From contig JBOHRN010000009.1 of NCBI GenBank assembly GCA_050732775.1, forward strand, positions 1 through 64,000: 64,000 nt of DNA. Direction: 5' to 3'. The notes beneath the pieces are model-generated. The model made no database searches. It had not been told where the DNA came from and saw nothing but the letters and a program-made list of their open reading frames with translations. The number at the start of each line of letters is the position of its first letter. The first letter of the stretch is position 1. Position numbers and translations under genes: made by a program. Of this stretch, positions 1 through 8,262 are shown in pieces. This DNA comes from JBOHRN01 sp050732775 (GTDB lineage: Bacteria > Gemmatimonadota > Gemmatimonadetes > Longimicrobiales > Longimicrobiaceae).

Positions 1-168
1 GACGTGCTCGAGGGCGTTGGCCGCCTGGAGGACGTCGGGAAGCCGCTGCTTGCGTAGGGCTTCGACCGGCGTCTGCTGCTGGAGCTCGTGCTGCGGTGAG
101 AGCAGCCAATCGTGGATCGCGGTGGCGGAGTCGGCCGCCCGTAAAGAAAAGCTACCACCGGCACCCAC
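1..168 (-). CDS. Partial C-terminal antitoxin-like domain (MbcA/ParS/Xre type), 3' end off the window
   Basis: An open minus-strand frame runs off the left edge; GTG at 168 is the best start and 56 codons are visible. The translation contains a segment of the form D-W-L-L-S-P-x-H followed by T-P-V-E-A-L-R and then D-V-L-Q-A-A. This spacing resembles the toxin-binding C-terminal domain of MbcA/ParS/Xre antitoxins (DUF2384-like), whose usual pattern is W-L-x-x-P-N-x-x-L-x-G-x-x-P-x-E-x-L. No helix-turn-helix part is visible and the glycosyltransferase stop lies 46 bases upstream, so this may be a remnant or a very short form. The assignment rests on a short motif only. Confidence 0.35.
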   Translation of the reverse strand, partial: MGAGGSFSLRAADSATAIHDWLLSPQHELQQQTPVEALRKQRLPDVLQAANALEHV

Positions 169-213
169 TCGAGCGGCGGCAGTACTCGCTGGTGGTGTCT
201 GGAGCGTGGTCTC

Positions 214-900
214 CTACTTATACCAGCGCGCCAGCCGCCCGGGGCTCACCCCCAGGGCGTAGGCCAGGCGGATGGAGTTCATGAGCGCGGCGGTACGCAG
301 GATGCCGCGCTCCTCCCAGCGGCGGCTGGAACTCACCACCGACTCCCTGAGGCAGAGCGGCGGACCGCGGCGTTTGAGTAGCTTGCTGAGGGCCACGTCT
401 TCCAGCAGGGGGAGGTCGGGGTAGCCGCCCACCTCCTCGAACAGCTCCCGCCGCACGAAGATGGCCTGGTCTCCGGTGGCCACACCGGTGACGCGCGAGC
501 GCCAGGAGATCCACCTCTCGCCCCAGCGGAAAAAGGGGTGTCGCCCCGTGAGCCGCAGGTCGAAGCGGCCCCAACCCCGCCCCGACTCCTCCATGCCCCC
601 GAGCAGGGCCAGCTCGGCGCCGGGTGGCAGGCGGGTGTCGGCGTGCAAGAACAGGAGCACCCCGCCCGAAGCGGCCGCGGCCCCCGCGTTCATCTGCCGG
701 GCCCGGCTGCGGGGCGCCCCGATCACCAGGTCGGCCAGCGGCGCGGCCCGCTCGGGGGTGCCGTCCCGGCTGCCCCCGTCGGCCACCACGACTTCGTGCC
801 CCCGCGTCCGCAAGGGGGCCAGCGAGCGCAGCGGCAGCTCGATCTCCCCGGCCTCGTCGAGCGCCGGCACCACCACGGAGAGGCGTGGGCCACCGCTCAT
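214..900 (-). CDS. Family 2 glycosyltransferase, radical-SAM/selenodomain-associated type
   Basis: This 228-aa cytosolic GT-A enzyme starts with the typical beta strand L-S-V-V-V-P-A-L-D-E. It has D-G-G-S-R-D-G-T near residue 41 and a metal/nucleotide-binding H-A-D at residues 86-88. Length and the motif G-D-Q-A-I-F-V-R fit the small GT2 group often encoded beside ArsS-type radical SAM proteins (TIGR04283-like). It lies 45 bases downstream of arsS in the same direction, which suggests a role in attaching or processing the sugar part of an arsenosugar or a related modified small molecule. The substrate is inference; the family call is firm. Confidence 0.85.
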   Translation of the reverse strand: MSGGPRLSVVVPALDEAGEIELPLRSLAPLRTRGHEVVVADGGSRDGTPERAAPLADLVIGAPRSRARQMNAGAAAASGGVLLFLHADTRLPPGAELALLGGMEESGRGWGRFDLRLTGRHPFFRWGERWISWRSRVTGVATGDQAIFVRRELFEEVGGYPDLPLLEDVALSKLLKRRGPPLCLRESVVSSSRRWEERGILRTAALMNSIRLAYALGVSPGRLARWYK

Positions 901-945
901 ACCAGGGAGGGCGCCGGCAACGGGCGCCGGCGTCTAGGCGGCAAG

Positions 946-1992
946 CTAAGCCGTGGCCCCGCCGCAGCTCGAACCGGCTCCGGCCGTACACCCGAAGCAG
1001 TGCGGGCCCAGCATTATCTCGCGCCGGTTAAGGGCCTCCAGGTCGAAGTCGAATACGGTGCGCGGCGCCTCCGGGTGCACCGGCAACTCCAGCATCTGGT
1101 TGAAGTCGCAGTCGTAAAGGGTGCCGTCCCACCCCACCGAGAGGGTATTCCGGCACATCACCCCCCCAGCCGCGGCGGGGTTGAAGGCGTTTACCAACCG
1201 CTCCATGTACTCTTCCAACCTAGCTTCGCGCTGCAGGAAGTCGAGAAAGCGTGAAATCGGCATGTTGGTGATGGTGAAGAGCCGGTTGAATTCGACGCCG
1301 TAGAGCCGCCCGAGCTGCCGCTTCCACTCCCTTTCGAGCTGCTCCTGGCCGCCTGGGAGGAAGGTGCCCACCGGGTTGCTGACCAAGTTGAGGATAAGTC
1401 CGCTGCCCTCTTTACCGTACCCCACCTGGTTGAGCCGCCTGAGCGCCTCGAGCGACTCCCCGAACACCCCTTCGCCGCGCTGCGAGTCGGTCGCCTTCTG
1501 GCGGTAGTGGGGAAGAGAGGCCACCACCTCTACCTGGTTGCGGGCAAAAAACTCCGGCAGGTAGCTGTAGTTGGGCAGCAGGGTGATGGTGAGGTTGCAA
1601 CGGTCCATCACCTTCTTGCCGGCTGCGCGGGCGCGCATCACCGTCTCCCGCCACCGCTTGTGTAGTTCGGGGGCGCCGCCGGTGATGTCGAGGGTGGGGA
1701 TGTCGCTCTCTTCGAGAATCTCCAGGCAGCGGTCCAGCACCTGGTCGGGCATCATCTCGGCGCGGTCGGGCCCCGCGTCCACGTGACAGTGCCGGCAAGT
1801 CTGGTTGCACTTCTTGCCCAGGTTGATCTGGAAGATCTCGATCCCCGTGGGGACGAGCGGATACAAACCCGCCTCTTCCAGCTGCTCTTCGAAGCTCCGC
1901 CCGAGGGCTACCCGCGCCAGGGTACGGCGCTGGACCCGGCCGGAGGCCAGCGGGGCGCGCCGCTTTTGCAGGGTAGGTAGTACCCGCCCCAC
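946..1992 (-). CDS. arsS: Arsenosugar biosynthesis radical SAM protein ArsS
   Basis: This 348-aa radical S-adenosylmethionine enzyme carries the cluster motif C-N-Q-T-C-R-H-C at residues 62-69 and a glycine-rich D-I-T-G-G-A-P. The C-terminal Cys-rich part reads C-F-G-C-T-A-G-A-G-S-S-C-G-G, characteristic of the ArsS/selenodomain family. In known members ArsS transfers the 5'-deoxyadenosyl group of SAM to methylated arsenic, giving dimethylarsinoyl adenosine, the arsenosugar precursor. The AhpD-like gene is 2 bases upstream and the GT2 gene just downstream, a recurrent neighbourhood. No arsM methyltransferase is visible here, so the methylated arsenic would have to come from another locus. Confidence 0.88.
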   Translation of the reverse strand: MGRVLPTLQKRRAPLASGRVQRRTLARVALGRSFEEQLEEAGLYPLVPTGIEIFQINLGKKCNQTCRHCHVDAGPDRAEMMPDQVLDRCLEILEESDIPTLDITGGAPELHKRWRETVMRARAAGKKVMDRCNLTITLLPNYSYLPEFFARNQVEVVASLPHYRQKATDSQRGEGVFGESLEALRRLNQVGYGKEGSGLILNLVSNPVGTFLPGGQEQLEREWKRQLGRLYGVEFNRLFTITNMPISRFLDFLQREARLEEYMERLVNAFNPAAAGGVMCRNTLSVGWDGTLYDCDFNQMLELPVHPEAPRTVFDFDLEALNRREIMLGPHCFGCTAGAGSSCGGATA

Positions 1993-1994
1993 GG

Positions 1995-2336
1995 CTACAT
2001 CCCCAGTGACTGGAGGTGGTTCCGCATCTGCACCCCGTGCACCAGCGAGGAACCACCCCGGATGGCCGCGGCCACGTGGACCGCTTCGGTCATTTCACCG
2101 GCGTCGGAACCTAGCTTCAAGCACTCCTCGGAGTAGGCGTGGATGCAGTACGGGCACTGGACGCTGTGGGCCACGGCCAGGGCGATCAACGCCTTCTCGC
2201 GCGCGCTGAGGGCCCCTTCGGCGAAGACCGCGCCGTACCAGTCGAAAAACTTTTCGGCCAGCTCGGGGGCTTCTTCGCCGATCTCCCCGAACTTGGCCAG
2301 GTCGGCGGCGTGGAAGTAGTGTTCTGGGGCGGACAC
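1995..2336 (-). CDS. Arsenosugar-associated AhpD/carboxymuconolactone decarboxylase-like protein
   Basis: This 113-aa alkylhydroperoxidase-like protein has the redox motif C-P-Y-C-I-H at residues 61-66, as in AhpD family proteins where both Cys and the His are catalytic. Its length and the following helices (S-E-E-C-L-K, G-S-S-L-V-H) match the peroxidase-like protein regularly placed before arsS. It is the first gene of the three-gene minus-strand run and ends 2 bases before arsS, so translation is probably coupled. A promoter lies about 75 bases upstream. The exact reaction in this pathway is not known to me. Confidence 0.85.
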   Translation of the reverse strand: MSAPEHYFHAADLAKFGEIGEEAPELAEKFFDWYGAVFAEGALSAREKALIALAVAHSVQCPYCIHAYSEECLKLGSDAGEMTEAVHVAAAIRGGSSLVHGVQMRNHLQSLGM

Positions 2337-2411
2337 GGCGTCTCCTCTTCGGGTGGGTGCTAAGGGGCTGGTCGCGCGCTACCCGCTCGCGCTGGCGCGG
2401 TTAACGGGCGC

Positions 2412-2439
2412 AAGATAGCTAGCCGACCGTATGCGTCAA
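2412..2439 (-). promoter_or_regulatory. Sigma70-like promoter for the arsenosugar-type operon
   Basis: On the minus strand TTGACG (2439-2434) is followed after 16 bases by TATCTT (2417-2412). This leaves a leader of about 70 bases before the start codon at 2336. The match is good at both boxes, but no start site is known. Confidence 0.5.
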
Positions 2440-2508
2440 ACGCTCCGTGCTGGCCGCGCGCGCGCGAAGTGGCTACCATCCAACCCACCTTCACCCCGAC
2501 TAGTTCCC

Positions 2509-4200
2509 ATGACCACGGCCACTCCTTTCCGCTCCGCCGCCCTGCTGGCAGCTGCCGCGTTGGCGGCTTGCGCCCCCTTGCCCCCCACACCGCCGCCAGT
2601 GGTGGAGCCCGCGCCGATCGAGCCGGGCGTGGCCCCTCCCCCCGGCCCCTACGCCCCCGGTTTCGACGCCCTCCACTACGACCTGGACCTTACGCTTCCG
2701 AACACCGGACGAGAGATTGAAGCGTCGGCCAGGGTGTACATCCGGCTCACCGGGGCGGGCGCCGACACGCTGCCGCTAGACCTCACCGGGTTGGCCGTCT
2801 CGGGCGTACGGGTCAACGGCGCGGCCGCCGGTTTCCGCTACCAAGACGGCAAACTGCGTGTCCCCGTACCCGAGACCGCTGGCGCGGGCGACACCCTGCT
2901 GGTCGAGGTGGGCTACTCCGGTACTCCCGACGACGGGCTCATCATCGGCGCCAACGTCCACGGCCAGCGCACCGTCTTTGCGGACAATTGGCCCAACCGC
3001 GCGCGCTTCTGGTTCCCCTCCATCGACCACCCCAGCGACAAGGCCAGCGTCGCCTTCACGGTACGGACTCCCCCCGAAAGTGGCTGGTCGGTGATCGCCA
3101 ACGGCGAGGGAGGCGAGACTGAAGAGGCGGGTATATGGCGCTACCGGACCAGCTCACCCATCCCCACCTACACCATGGTAATCGGCGCCGCCAACTTCGA
3201 GATCCGCTCCCTGGGCAGGGCGTGCGGCAGCACCGGGGCGGCGCGCGCCACCTGCCCCGAGGTGAGCTGGTGGGTCTTTCCGCCCGACAGCGCCCACGCG
3301 GCCCGCGTATTTGCCCGCGCGGACGAGATGATGATCTTTTACAGCGACCTCATCGCCCCCTACCCGTACCATAAGCTGGCCCACGTCCAGGCCGCTACCC
3401 GCTTCGGGGGGATGGAGAACGTGGGCGCCATCTTCTACAGTCAGCAGAGCATCTCCGCACGCCGCGAAATCGAGCCGACGGTGGCCCACGAGGTGGCGCA
3501 CATGTGGTTCGGAAACTCCGTGACCGAGTCCGACTGGCACCACCTCTGGCTCTCCGAGGGCTTCGCCTCCTACTTCGGCCCCTTGTTTTTCGAGCACGCC
3601 GACGGGACCGGGCGATTCCGGGAGATGATGGCGGCCAGCGCCCGCGCCTACCTCGACTCAGAGGTGACCGGCCAGCCCATCGTGGACCCATCGGAGGGAG
3701 ACCTTTTCGCGCTACTCAACCGGAATAACTACCAGAAAGGGGCTTGGGTGCTGCACATGCTGCGGGGGCTGCTGGGAGACGACGCCTTCTTCCGGGGGAT
3801 GCGCCGCTACCACCAGCGCTACCGGCACGGCAACGCCCTCAGCGACGACCTGCGGCGCGAGGTGGAGCTGGCGTCTGGCCGCGAACTGGGCTGGTTCTTC
3901 CAGCAGTGGCTCTTCGAGCCCGGGTATCCGCGGCTCCGTGTCAGGTGGAGGTGGGACGACCAGAGCGGCGAAGTCGTGCTCACGGTCGAGCAGACACAGC
4001 CGCAAGAGTGGCCCGCCTTCCGCTTTCCGCTGGAGCTAGCATTCGGGGGCGCCGACGGTCCGCTTAGACGCACCGTGGAGGTCGCGGGCAAGAGGAGCCA
4101 AACTCTGCTGGTCCCGCTCCCGGCCCGGCCCGAATTCCTGGCCGTGGACCCAGACGGATGGCTGCTGAAGGAGGTCGAAGAAGTGGCCGAAGAGTCCTAG
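2509..4200 (+). CDS. M1 family zinc metallopeptidase, predicted lipoprotein
   Basis: This 563-aa protein starts at ATG 2509. That start gives a lipoprotein signal peptide with Cys after A-L-A-A, whereas an in-frame extension upstream would bury it. The catalytic zinc site H-E-V-A-H lies at residues 327-331 with the third ligand Glu 18 residues later in L-S-E-G-F. The substrate-binding loop is G-G-M-E-N instead of the common G-A-M-E-N. The N-terminal beta saddle and thermolysin-like domain are present, but there is little C-terminal helical domain, so it is a short M1 enzyme. It probably trims peptides at the outer membrane or in the periplasm. It converges on mnmE with a 7-base gap. Confidence 0.88.
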   Translation: MTTATPFRSAALLAAAALAACAPLPPTPPPVVEPAPIEPGVAPPPGPYAPGFDALHYDLDLTLPNTGREIEASARVYIRLTGAGADTLPLDLTGLAVSGVRVNGAAAGFRYQDGKLRVPVPETAGAGDTLLVEVGYSGTPDDGLIIGANVHGQRTVFADNWPNRARFWFPSIDHPSDKASVAFTVRTPPESGWSVIANGEGGETEEAGIWRYRTSSPIPTYTMVIGAANFEIRSLGRACGSTGAARATCPEVSWWVFPPDSAHAARVFARADEMMIFYSDLIAPYPYHKLAHVQAATRFGGMENVGAIFYSQQSISARREIEPTVAHEVAHMWFGNSVTESDWHHLWLSEGFASYFGPLFFEHADGTGRFREMMAASARAYLDSEVTGQPIVDPSEGDLFALLNRNNYQKGAWVLHMLRGLLGDDAFFRGMRRYHQRYRHGNALSDDLRREVELASGRELGWFFQQWLFEPGYPRLRVRWRWDDQSGEVVLTVEQTQPQEWPAFRFPLELAFGGADGPLRRTVEVAGKRSQTLLVPLPARPEFLAVDPDGWLLKEVEEVAEES

Positions 4201-4207
4201 ACCACGC

Positions 4208-5566
4208 TCACTTCCCCACGCAAAACTCCCCGAACAGCCGCTCGAGCACGTCGTCGCGGGTGACTACGCCTACCACCTGTTCCAGCTCCGCGACCGCGTC
4301 GCGCAGCCGGGTGGCGGCGAACTCCATCGGTACGCCGGCCTCCAGGTCGCCCACGAAGCCATCCAGCTGTACCCGGGCCGCGCGCAGGGCGCGGGCGTGG
4401 CGGCAGCGGGTGAGCAGCGGCTCTTCCCCCGGCTCGGCCAGGGCCCCAGAAAAGGCCAACTCCAGGAGCCGGGCACGCAGCCGCTCGAGCCCGTCGCCTC
4501 GGTGGGCCGAGACCGGAACCTCCTCTGGCCCGCTCCCGGCCGCGCCCGCCGGTTGGAGGTCTGACTTGGTGCGGACCAGGACGGTTTTACTCCCCCTCCC
4601 CCGCAGGAAGTCCAGCTCCTCGCCGTCCAGCTCCCGCCCCCGCTCGGCGCAGAAGAGGATAACGTCTGCCGCCTCCAGGAAGCGGCGGGCCACCTCGATG
4701 CCCTTCCCCTCCACCAGTTCGCCGGTCTGGCGCAGCCCGGCGGTGTCGACCAACCGGAAGGGATACCCTTCGATGGTGATTCCCGCCTCCAGCGCGTCGC
4801 GGGTGGTGCCGGGAATCTCGGTGACGATGGCCCGCTCGCTCCCCAACAGGGCGTTGAAGAGGGACGACTTGCCCGAGTTGGGGCGCCCGGCCAGCACCGC
4901 CAGCGCACCGGCTCGCAGCGCCTCCCCCTCGGGCGCCGTGGCCAGGAGACGGTCTATCTCTCCCGCCACCCGGCGCGCTTGCTCAGAGATGCGCCCAGCG
5001 GGTACGGGCGGCTCGTCCTCCTCGGGGAAGTCGATGGCGTACACCGTCATCGCCTCTACCCCGATGACACCCTCGCGCAGCTCCGCGACTCGGCGCGAGA
5101 GCCCGCGCTCCAGCTGGAAAAGTGCGGCGCGGTGCAGGGCGCGCGAGTTGCCGTCGATGAGGTCGAGGACGGCTTCCGCCTGGAGCAGGTCGAGCTTGCC
5201 GTTCAGGTAGGCGCGGCGGGTGAATTCGCCCGGCCGGGCGGTGCGGGCACCCGCCGCCAGGGCGGCGTCGAGGATTAAGCGGGGGACCAGCGAGCCACCG
5301 TGGGTAGAGAGCTCGGCCGTGTCTTCGCCCGTGTAGCTGTACGGCGCGGGAAACCAGGTAGCCAGGGAACGGTCCAGGAGCTCGCCGGTTTCGGGGTCGT
5401 GGACCGGCAAGAGGAGCTGGCGGCGGGGCGGGGGGAGCCGCTCCCTGCGGCAGAGCCGCAGGAGAACCATGCCCGCTCCGGGACCTGAGACACGGACGAG
5501 CGCCACCGCCCCCCGGCCGGGGGGTGTGGCCACGGCCGCGATGGTGTCGTCGAGCCCCGGGTTCAA
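4208..5566 (-). CDS. mnmE: tRNA uridine-5-carboxymethylaminomethyl modification GTPase MnmE (TrmE)
   Basis: At 452 aa this has the family's usual length. An N-terminal tetrahydrofolate-binding domain is followed by a G domain with P-loop G-R-P-N-S-G-K-S near residue 228, D-T-A-G near 272, and the diagnostic C-terminal C-V-G-K. With MnmG it modifies U34 of certain tRNAs. The G4 motif, normally N-K-x-D, reads T-K-S-D, a small departure that may affect guanine affinity. The start overlaps the yidC stop by 4 bases, so it is the last gene of the minus-strand origin-proximal run rpmH-rnpA-yidD-yidC-mnmE. Confidence 0.96.
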   Translation of the reverse strand: MNPGLDDTIAAVATPPGRGAVALVRVSGPGAGMVLLRLCRRERLPPPRRQLLLPVHDPETGELLDRSLATWFPAPYSYTGEDTAELSTHGGSLVPRLILDAALAAGARTARPGEFTRRAYLNGKLDLLQAEAVLDLIDGNSRALHRAALFQLERGLSRRVAELREGVIGVEAMTVYAIDFPEEDEPPVPAGRISEQARRVAGEIDRLLATAPEGEALRAGALAVLAGRPNSGKSSLFNALLGSERAIVTEIPGTTRDALEAGITIEGYPFRLVDTAGLRQTGELVEGKGIEVARRFLEAADVILFCAERGRELDGEELDFLRGRGSKTVLVRTKSDLQPAGAAGSGPEEVPVSAHRGDGLERLRARLLELAFSGALAEPGEEPLLTRCRHARALRAARVQLDGFVGDLEAGVPMEFAATRLRDAVAELEQVVGVVTRDDVLERLFGEFCVGK

Positions 5567-7317
5567 CCCGTCTTACGCCCGGCTCTGCGGCGCGCCGCCC
5601 GGTTCTCGCCGGCGGGGGCGAGCGGGCGCTGCTTCCCCGGCTTGGCCTCGGGTTCGGCCCGGGCGCGCTCCGCCTTCATCTTTTCCTGCGCCTTCTTACG
5701 CTCCCTGGCGATCAACACCTGTTGTGGCAGGGTGGCCACGTTACTGGTAGCGTAGTACAGGTTGAGCCCGGCGGGGAGAAAGAAGAAGATGAACCCGAAC
5801 AGCGCGGGCATCACGTACATCATCATCTTCATCTGCGGGTTCATCTCCATGCCGCTCAGCTTTTGGCTGATAATCTGGAGTGCGAACATCGACGCCATCA
5901 GGAAGACCGGCAGGATGAAGAGCGGGTCCTTGAGCGAGAGGTCGGGCATCCACAGGAAAGGGACCCCCCGGAACTCGATGGTCCTTTCGAAGACGAAGAA
6001 GAGCGTGATCAGGATGGGCATGGGGATGAGCATGGGCAGACACCCGGCGAGCGGATTGAAACCCTCCTCCTTGTACAGCCGGACCATCTCCTGCTGCTGG
6101 CGCTGGGGGTCGTCTTGGTACTTTTCCCGGATCTCCTGCATCAGCGGCTGCACCGCCATGTTGCGGAGCTGGGCGCGCATCGCCTTGGCGTGAAGGGGCC
6201 AGGTCACCACCCGCATCATCACCCCGAAGATGATCAACACCCAGCCGTAAGCGATGCCCAGGTTGTCGTGGAGCAGAGCCAGCACCCAGAGGATGGCCGC
6301 GGCGATAGGCCGCAGGATGGGTTGGAGCCAGCGGTAGCCGAAGGGGTTGGCCTGCTCCAGGTCGCTGCCGGCAGCGGCCATGCGACCGTACTCCATGGGC
6401 CCCAGGTAGACTCGGTAGCCGAAGCGGCCACCTTCGGCCAAGGGAACCGCCACGCTGGTCCGCGCGCGCGGGGCGCTCTGCCGGTCGAACGACTCCGGCG
6501 CCAGCCGGGCCGCCGTCAAGCCGGCGAAGGGGACGCTTTCGGCGACCATGCCGGCGAGAAAGTATCTGTCCTTGATCCCGGCCCAGCGGAGCGGCCCCTC
6601 CACCCGGCGGCTCTGCTCCAGAGCGCGGAACCGCAGCGTTTCCACCGAACGGTCCTGGCGCGCCACCACGGCCAACTCTCCGGCCCAGCGGTCCAGGTCG
6701 GTCTCGTTGGGGGCCAGCCCGCCGCCAAAGCCGGTTAGGAGCACGGCGCCCTGGCCCTCCACGCCACTCACCCGGCCGCGCACCCCCACCAGGTAGCGGT
6801 CCGGATAAAAGGTGTAGGCGAGGGTGACGCCGAAGCCGCTTTCCCCGGTATATCGAAAGGTAACCGTGCGGGGGTCCTGGCCCGCGTCTAGCCGTAGATT
6901 TGCGGCGTCGGCGCGGAAAAGGGAACCGTCCAGATCCACGGTGTCGGCGCCTAGGACCAGCCGGTAACCGAGCATGGAGCCACCCGCCGGGACCAGATTG
7001 GCGGCGGCGCCATCGTTCACGAAGGAGGCGTGCTCGAGCAGCTCGGCCCCCACCAGCTTGGCGCCGCGGGTGGAGAAGCTATAGCGGTAGAGAGGGGTCG
7101 AGACCGTGACCGTGTCGGCCACGCCCCCGGGCTCGGGCTCGGGAACCGGCGGGGCAGGGAGCGGGGCCGCCACTGGGAGGGTAGCACCGCCGGCCGCGGC
7201 GGTGTCGGCCTCCCCCCGCACGGCCCGCTCCGGCCGAGGGGGCGGCGGAAAGAGGACGTTGGTGAGCAGGATCACCGCGGTCATCAGCAAGACCGCGAGG
7301 AGTATGCGCTTTTCCAT
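5563..7317 (-). CDS. yidC: Membrane protein insertase YidC
   Basis: This 584-aa protein has the Gram-negative layout. It has an N-terminal transmembrane anchor (M-E-K-R-I-L-L-A-V), a large periplasmic beta domain after a Pro/Ala-rich linker, then the conserved five-helix insertase core near residues 355-550. The basic tail rich in Arg/Lys probably contacts ribosomes. YidC inserts inner-membrane proteins alone or with SecYEG. Its position between yidD and mnmE next to rpmH/rnpA is the classic origin-side order. It begins 49 bases after yidD. Confidence 0.96.
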   Translation of the reverse strand: MEKRILLAVLLMTAVILLTNVLFPPPPRPERAVRGEADTAAAGGATLPVAAPLPAPPVPEPEPGGVADTVTVSTPLYRYSFSTRGAKLVGAELLEHASFVNDGAAANLVPAGGSMLGYRLVLGADTVDLDGSLFRADAANLRLDAGQDPRTVTFRYTGESGFGVTLAYTFYPDRYLVGVRGRVSGVEGQGAVLLTGFGGGLAPNETDLDRWAGELAVVARQDRSVETLRFRALEQSRRVEGPLRWAGIKDRYFLAGMVAESVPFAGLTAARLAPESFDRQSAPRARTSVAVPLAEGGRFGYRVYLGPMEYGRMAAAGSDLEQANPFGYRWLQPILRPIAAAILWVLALLHDNLGIAYGWVLIIFGVMMRVVTWPLHAKAMRAQLRNMAVQPLMQEIREKYQDDPQRQQQEMVRLYKEEGFNPLAGCLPMLIPMPILITLFFVFERTIEFRGVPFLWMPDLSLKDPLFILPVFLMASMFALQIISQKLSGMEMNPQMKMMMYVMPALFGFIFFFLPAGLNLYYATSNVATLPQQVLIARERKKAQEKMKAERARAEPEAKPGKQRPLAPAGENRAARRRAGRKTG

Positions 7318-7366
7318 CTAAATATAGAGTCGGCCGGCCCGCTTCACTCTCGTATCCAAGGGGTGC

Positions 7367-7588
7367 TCAATACTTGTCCGGTACCGGGTCGTACCCCCCC
7401 CGGTGAAAGGGGTGACAGCGGAGTAGCCGCTTGGCCAAGAGCCAGCTCCCCCGGAGCGCGCCGTACCTCTCGACCGCCACCCGGCCGTACTCCGAGCAGG
7501 TGGGGGTAAACCGGCACGACGGCGGGGTGAGCGGGGATACGGCTCCCTGGTAGAAGCGTATGATGGCTAGCAATCCCCGTGCGAGCAT
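7367..7588 (-). CDS. yidD: Membrane protein insertion efficiency factor YidD
   Basis: This 73-aa protein starts at ATG 7588 (M-L-A-R-G-L-L), where family similarity begins; longer upstream frames only read through rnpA. The YidD signatures [12 protein letters not shown] and C-H-P-F-H-R-G-G are complete. It assists YidC-dependent insertion at the inner membrane. The start lies 22 bases inside the 3' end of rnpA, a typical overlap in this cluster, and yidC follows downstream. Confidence 0.93.
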   Translation of the reverse strand: MLARGLLAIIRFYQGAVSPLTPPSCRFTPTCSEYGRVAVERYGALRGSWLLAKRLLRCHPFHRGGYDPVPDKY

Positions 7589-8112
7589 ACCTTTTCGATC
7601 AACCGCGCTAGCCCGCCAGCGAGCTCGTCGAAAGCTGCCCCGTACGCCGAGGGGCGGGCGCGGATCAGCAAGTCCAGACGACGCCCCCGTTGGCGCAAGG
7701 CGGGCAGGGCCTCCGTTCTGCCGATCTCCCGCAGCCGGCGCTTGAGCCGGTTCCGCGCCACTGCGCTCTGCCGGTGGCGCGGAACCACCACCCCTAGCCG
7801 CGGAAACGAAGCGGGAGAAGGGGCCATGAACACGTCCAGGTGACGTGTTTCCTCGCGCTTCCCCCCTCTGAAGAGCTCCCGAATCTCCCGCGACGAGGTG
7901 ATCCGCCACGCCCGGACGAGACCGTGGCCGATGGCTACTTCTTGGGCCGGGAGACGGCCAGCCGCTTTCTCCCCTTCTTGCGCCGGGCGTTGATGACCTG
8001 GCGTCCCCCCTTGGTGGACATACGGGCGCGGAAGCCGTGCTTGTTGACCCGCTTCCGGTTGCGGGGACGGTAGGTCGGTTTCATGGAGAGAAGGCTTATT
8101 ATCTTTGCGCAA
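7567..8112 (-). CDS. rnpA: Ribonuclease P protein component, with a frame that encloses rpmH
   Basis: The RNase P protein core occupies about the last 115 codons, from near 7917. It includes the RNA-binding signature [11 protein letters not shown]. It helps the RNase P RNA mature tRNA 5' ends. Between the rpmH stop and the core this frame has no ATG, GTG, TTG or CTG; the only canonical start before the core is TTG 8112, upstream of rpmH. The 181-aa reading would therefore contain the whole rpmH gene in another frame, as described for Thermus. An in-frame TGA lies just above 8112. A start at an unusual codon (for example ATC near 7930) is the alternative, so the N-terminus is uncertain while the gene identity is not. 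Confidence 0.8.
   Translation of the reverse strand: MRKDNKPSLHETDLPSPQPEAGQQARLPRPYVHQGGTPGHQRPAQEGEKAAGRLPAQEVAIGHGLVRAWRITSSREIRELFRGGKREETRHLDVFMAPSPASFPRLGVVVPRHRQSAVARNRLKRRLREIGRTEALPALRQRGRRLDLLIRARPSAYGAAFDELAGGLARLIEKVCSHGDC
7935..8084 (-). CDS. rpmH: 50S ribosomal protein L34
   Basis: The 49-aa product begins [10 protein letters not shown] and ends in V-S-R-P-K-K. It has the basic composition and the motif H-G-F-R-A-R-M diagnostic of L34, a protein of the large ribosomal subunit. It starts at ATG 8084 with no clear Shine-Dalgarno sequence in the roughly 30-base leader. A strong promoter lies upstream at 8121-8149. The gene lies entirely inside the longer rnpA frame and is offset from it by one base. 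Confidence 0.95.
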   Translation of the reverse strand: MKPTYRPRNRKRVNKHGFRARMSTKGGRQVINARRKKGRKRLAVSRPKK

Positions 8113-8120
8113 AGACCCTG

Positions 8121-8149
8121 ATCATATCACCCTTGACCTGGGTAGTCAA
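8121..8149 (-). promoter_or_regulatory. Promoter of the rpmH-rnpA-yidD-yidC-mnmE run
   Basis: On the minus strand TTGACT (8149-8144) and TATGAT (8126-8121) are separated by exactly 17 bases, a strong sigma70-type match. The expected transcript start is near 8114-8112, at most about two bases from the TTG that could open the long rnpA frame. The rpmH leader would then be about 28-30 bases. Confidence 0.7.
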
Positions 8150-8198
8150 GCTCGCTAGCCGGAGGCCCGCGGCCGTGAGGGAGAGGCGCCCAGCGTGC

Positions 8199-8227
8199 TT
8201 GACTTTTCCACATCGCCCGCGTAGCTT
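8199..8227 (+). promoter_or_regulatory. Possible dnaA promoter with an embedded DnaA box
   Basis: TTGACT at 8199-8204 is followed after 17 bases by TAGCTT at 8222-8227, about 35 bases before the dnaA start. The spacer holds TTTTCCACA (8204-8212), one base from the consensus DnaA box TTATCCACA, which would allow the usual autoregulation. The -10 element is weak. Confidence 0.45.
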
Positions 8228-8262
8228 GGCTAGTCCATCTTTCGTCCCCTTCGATCATACCG

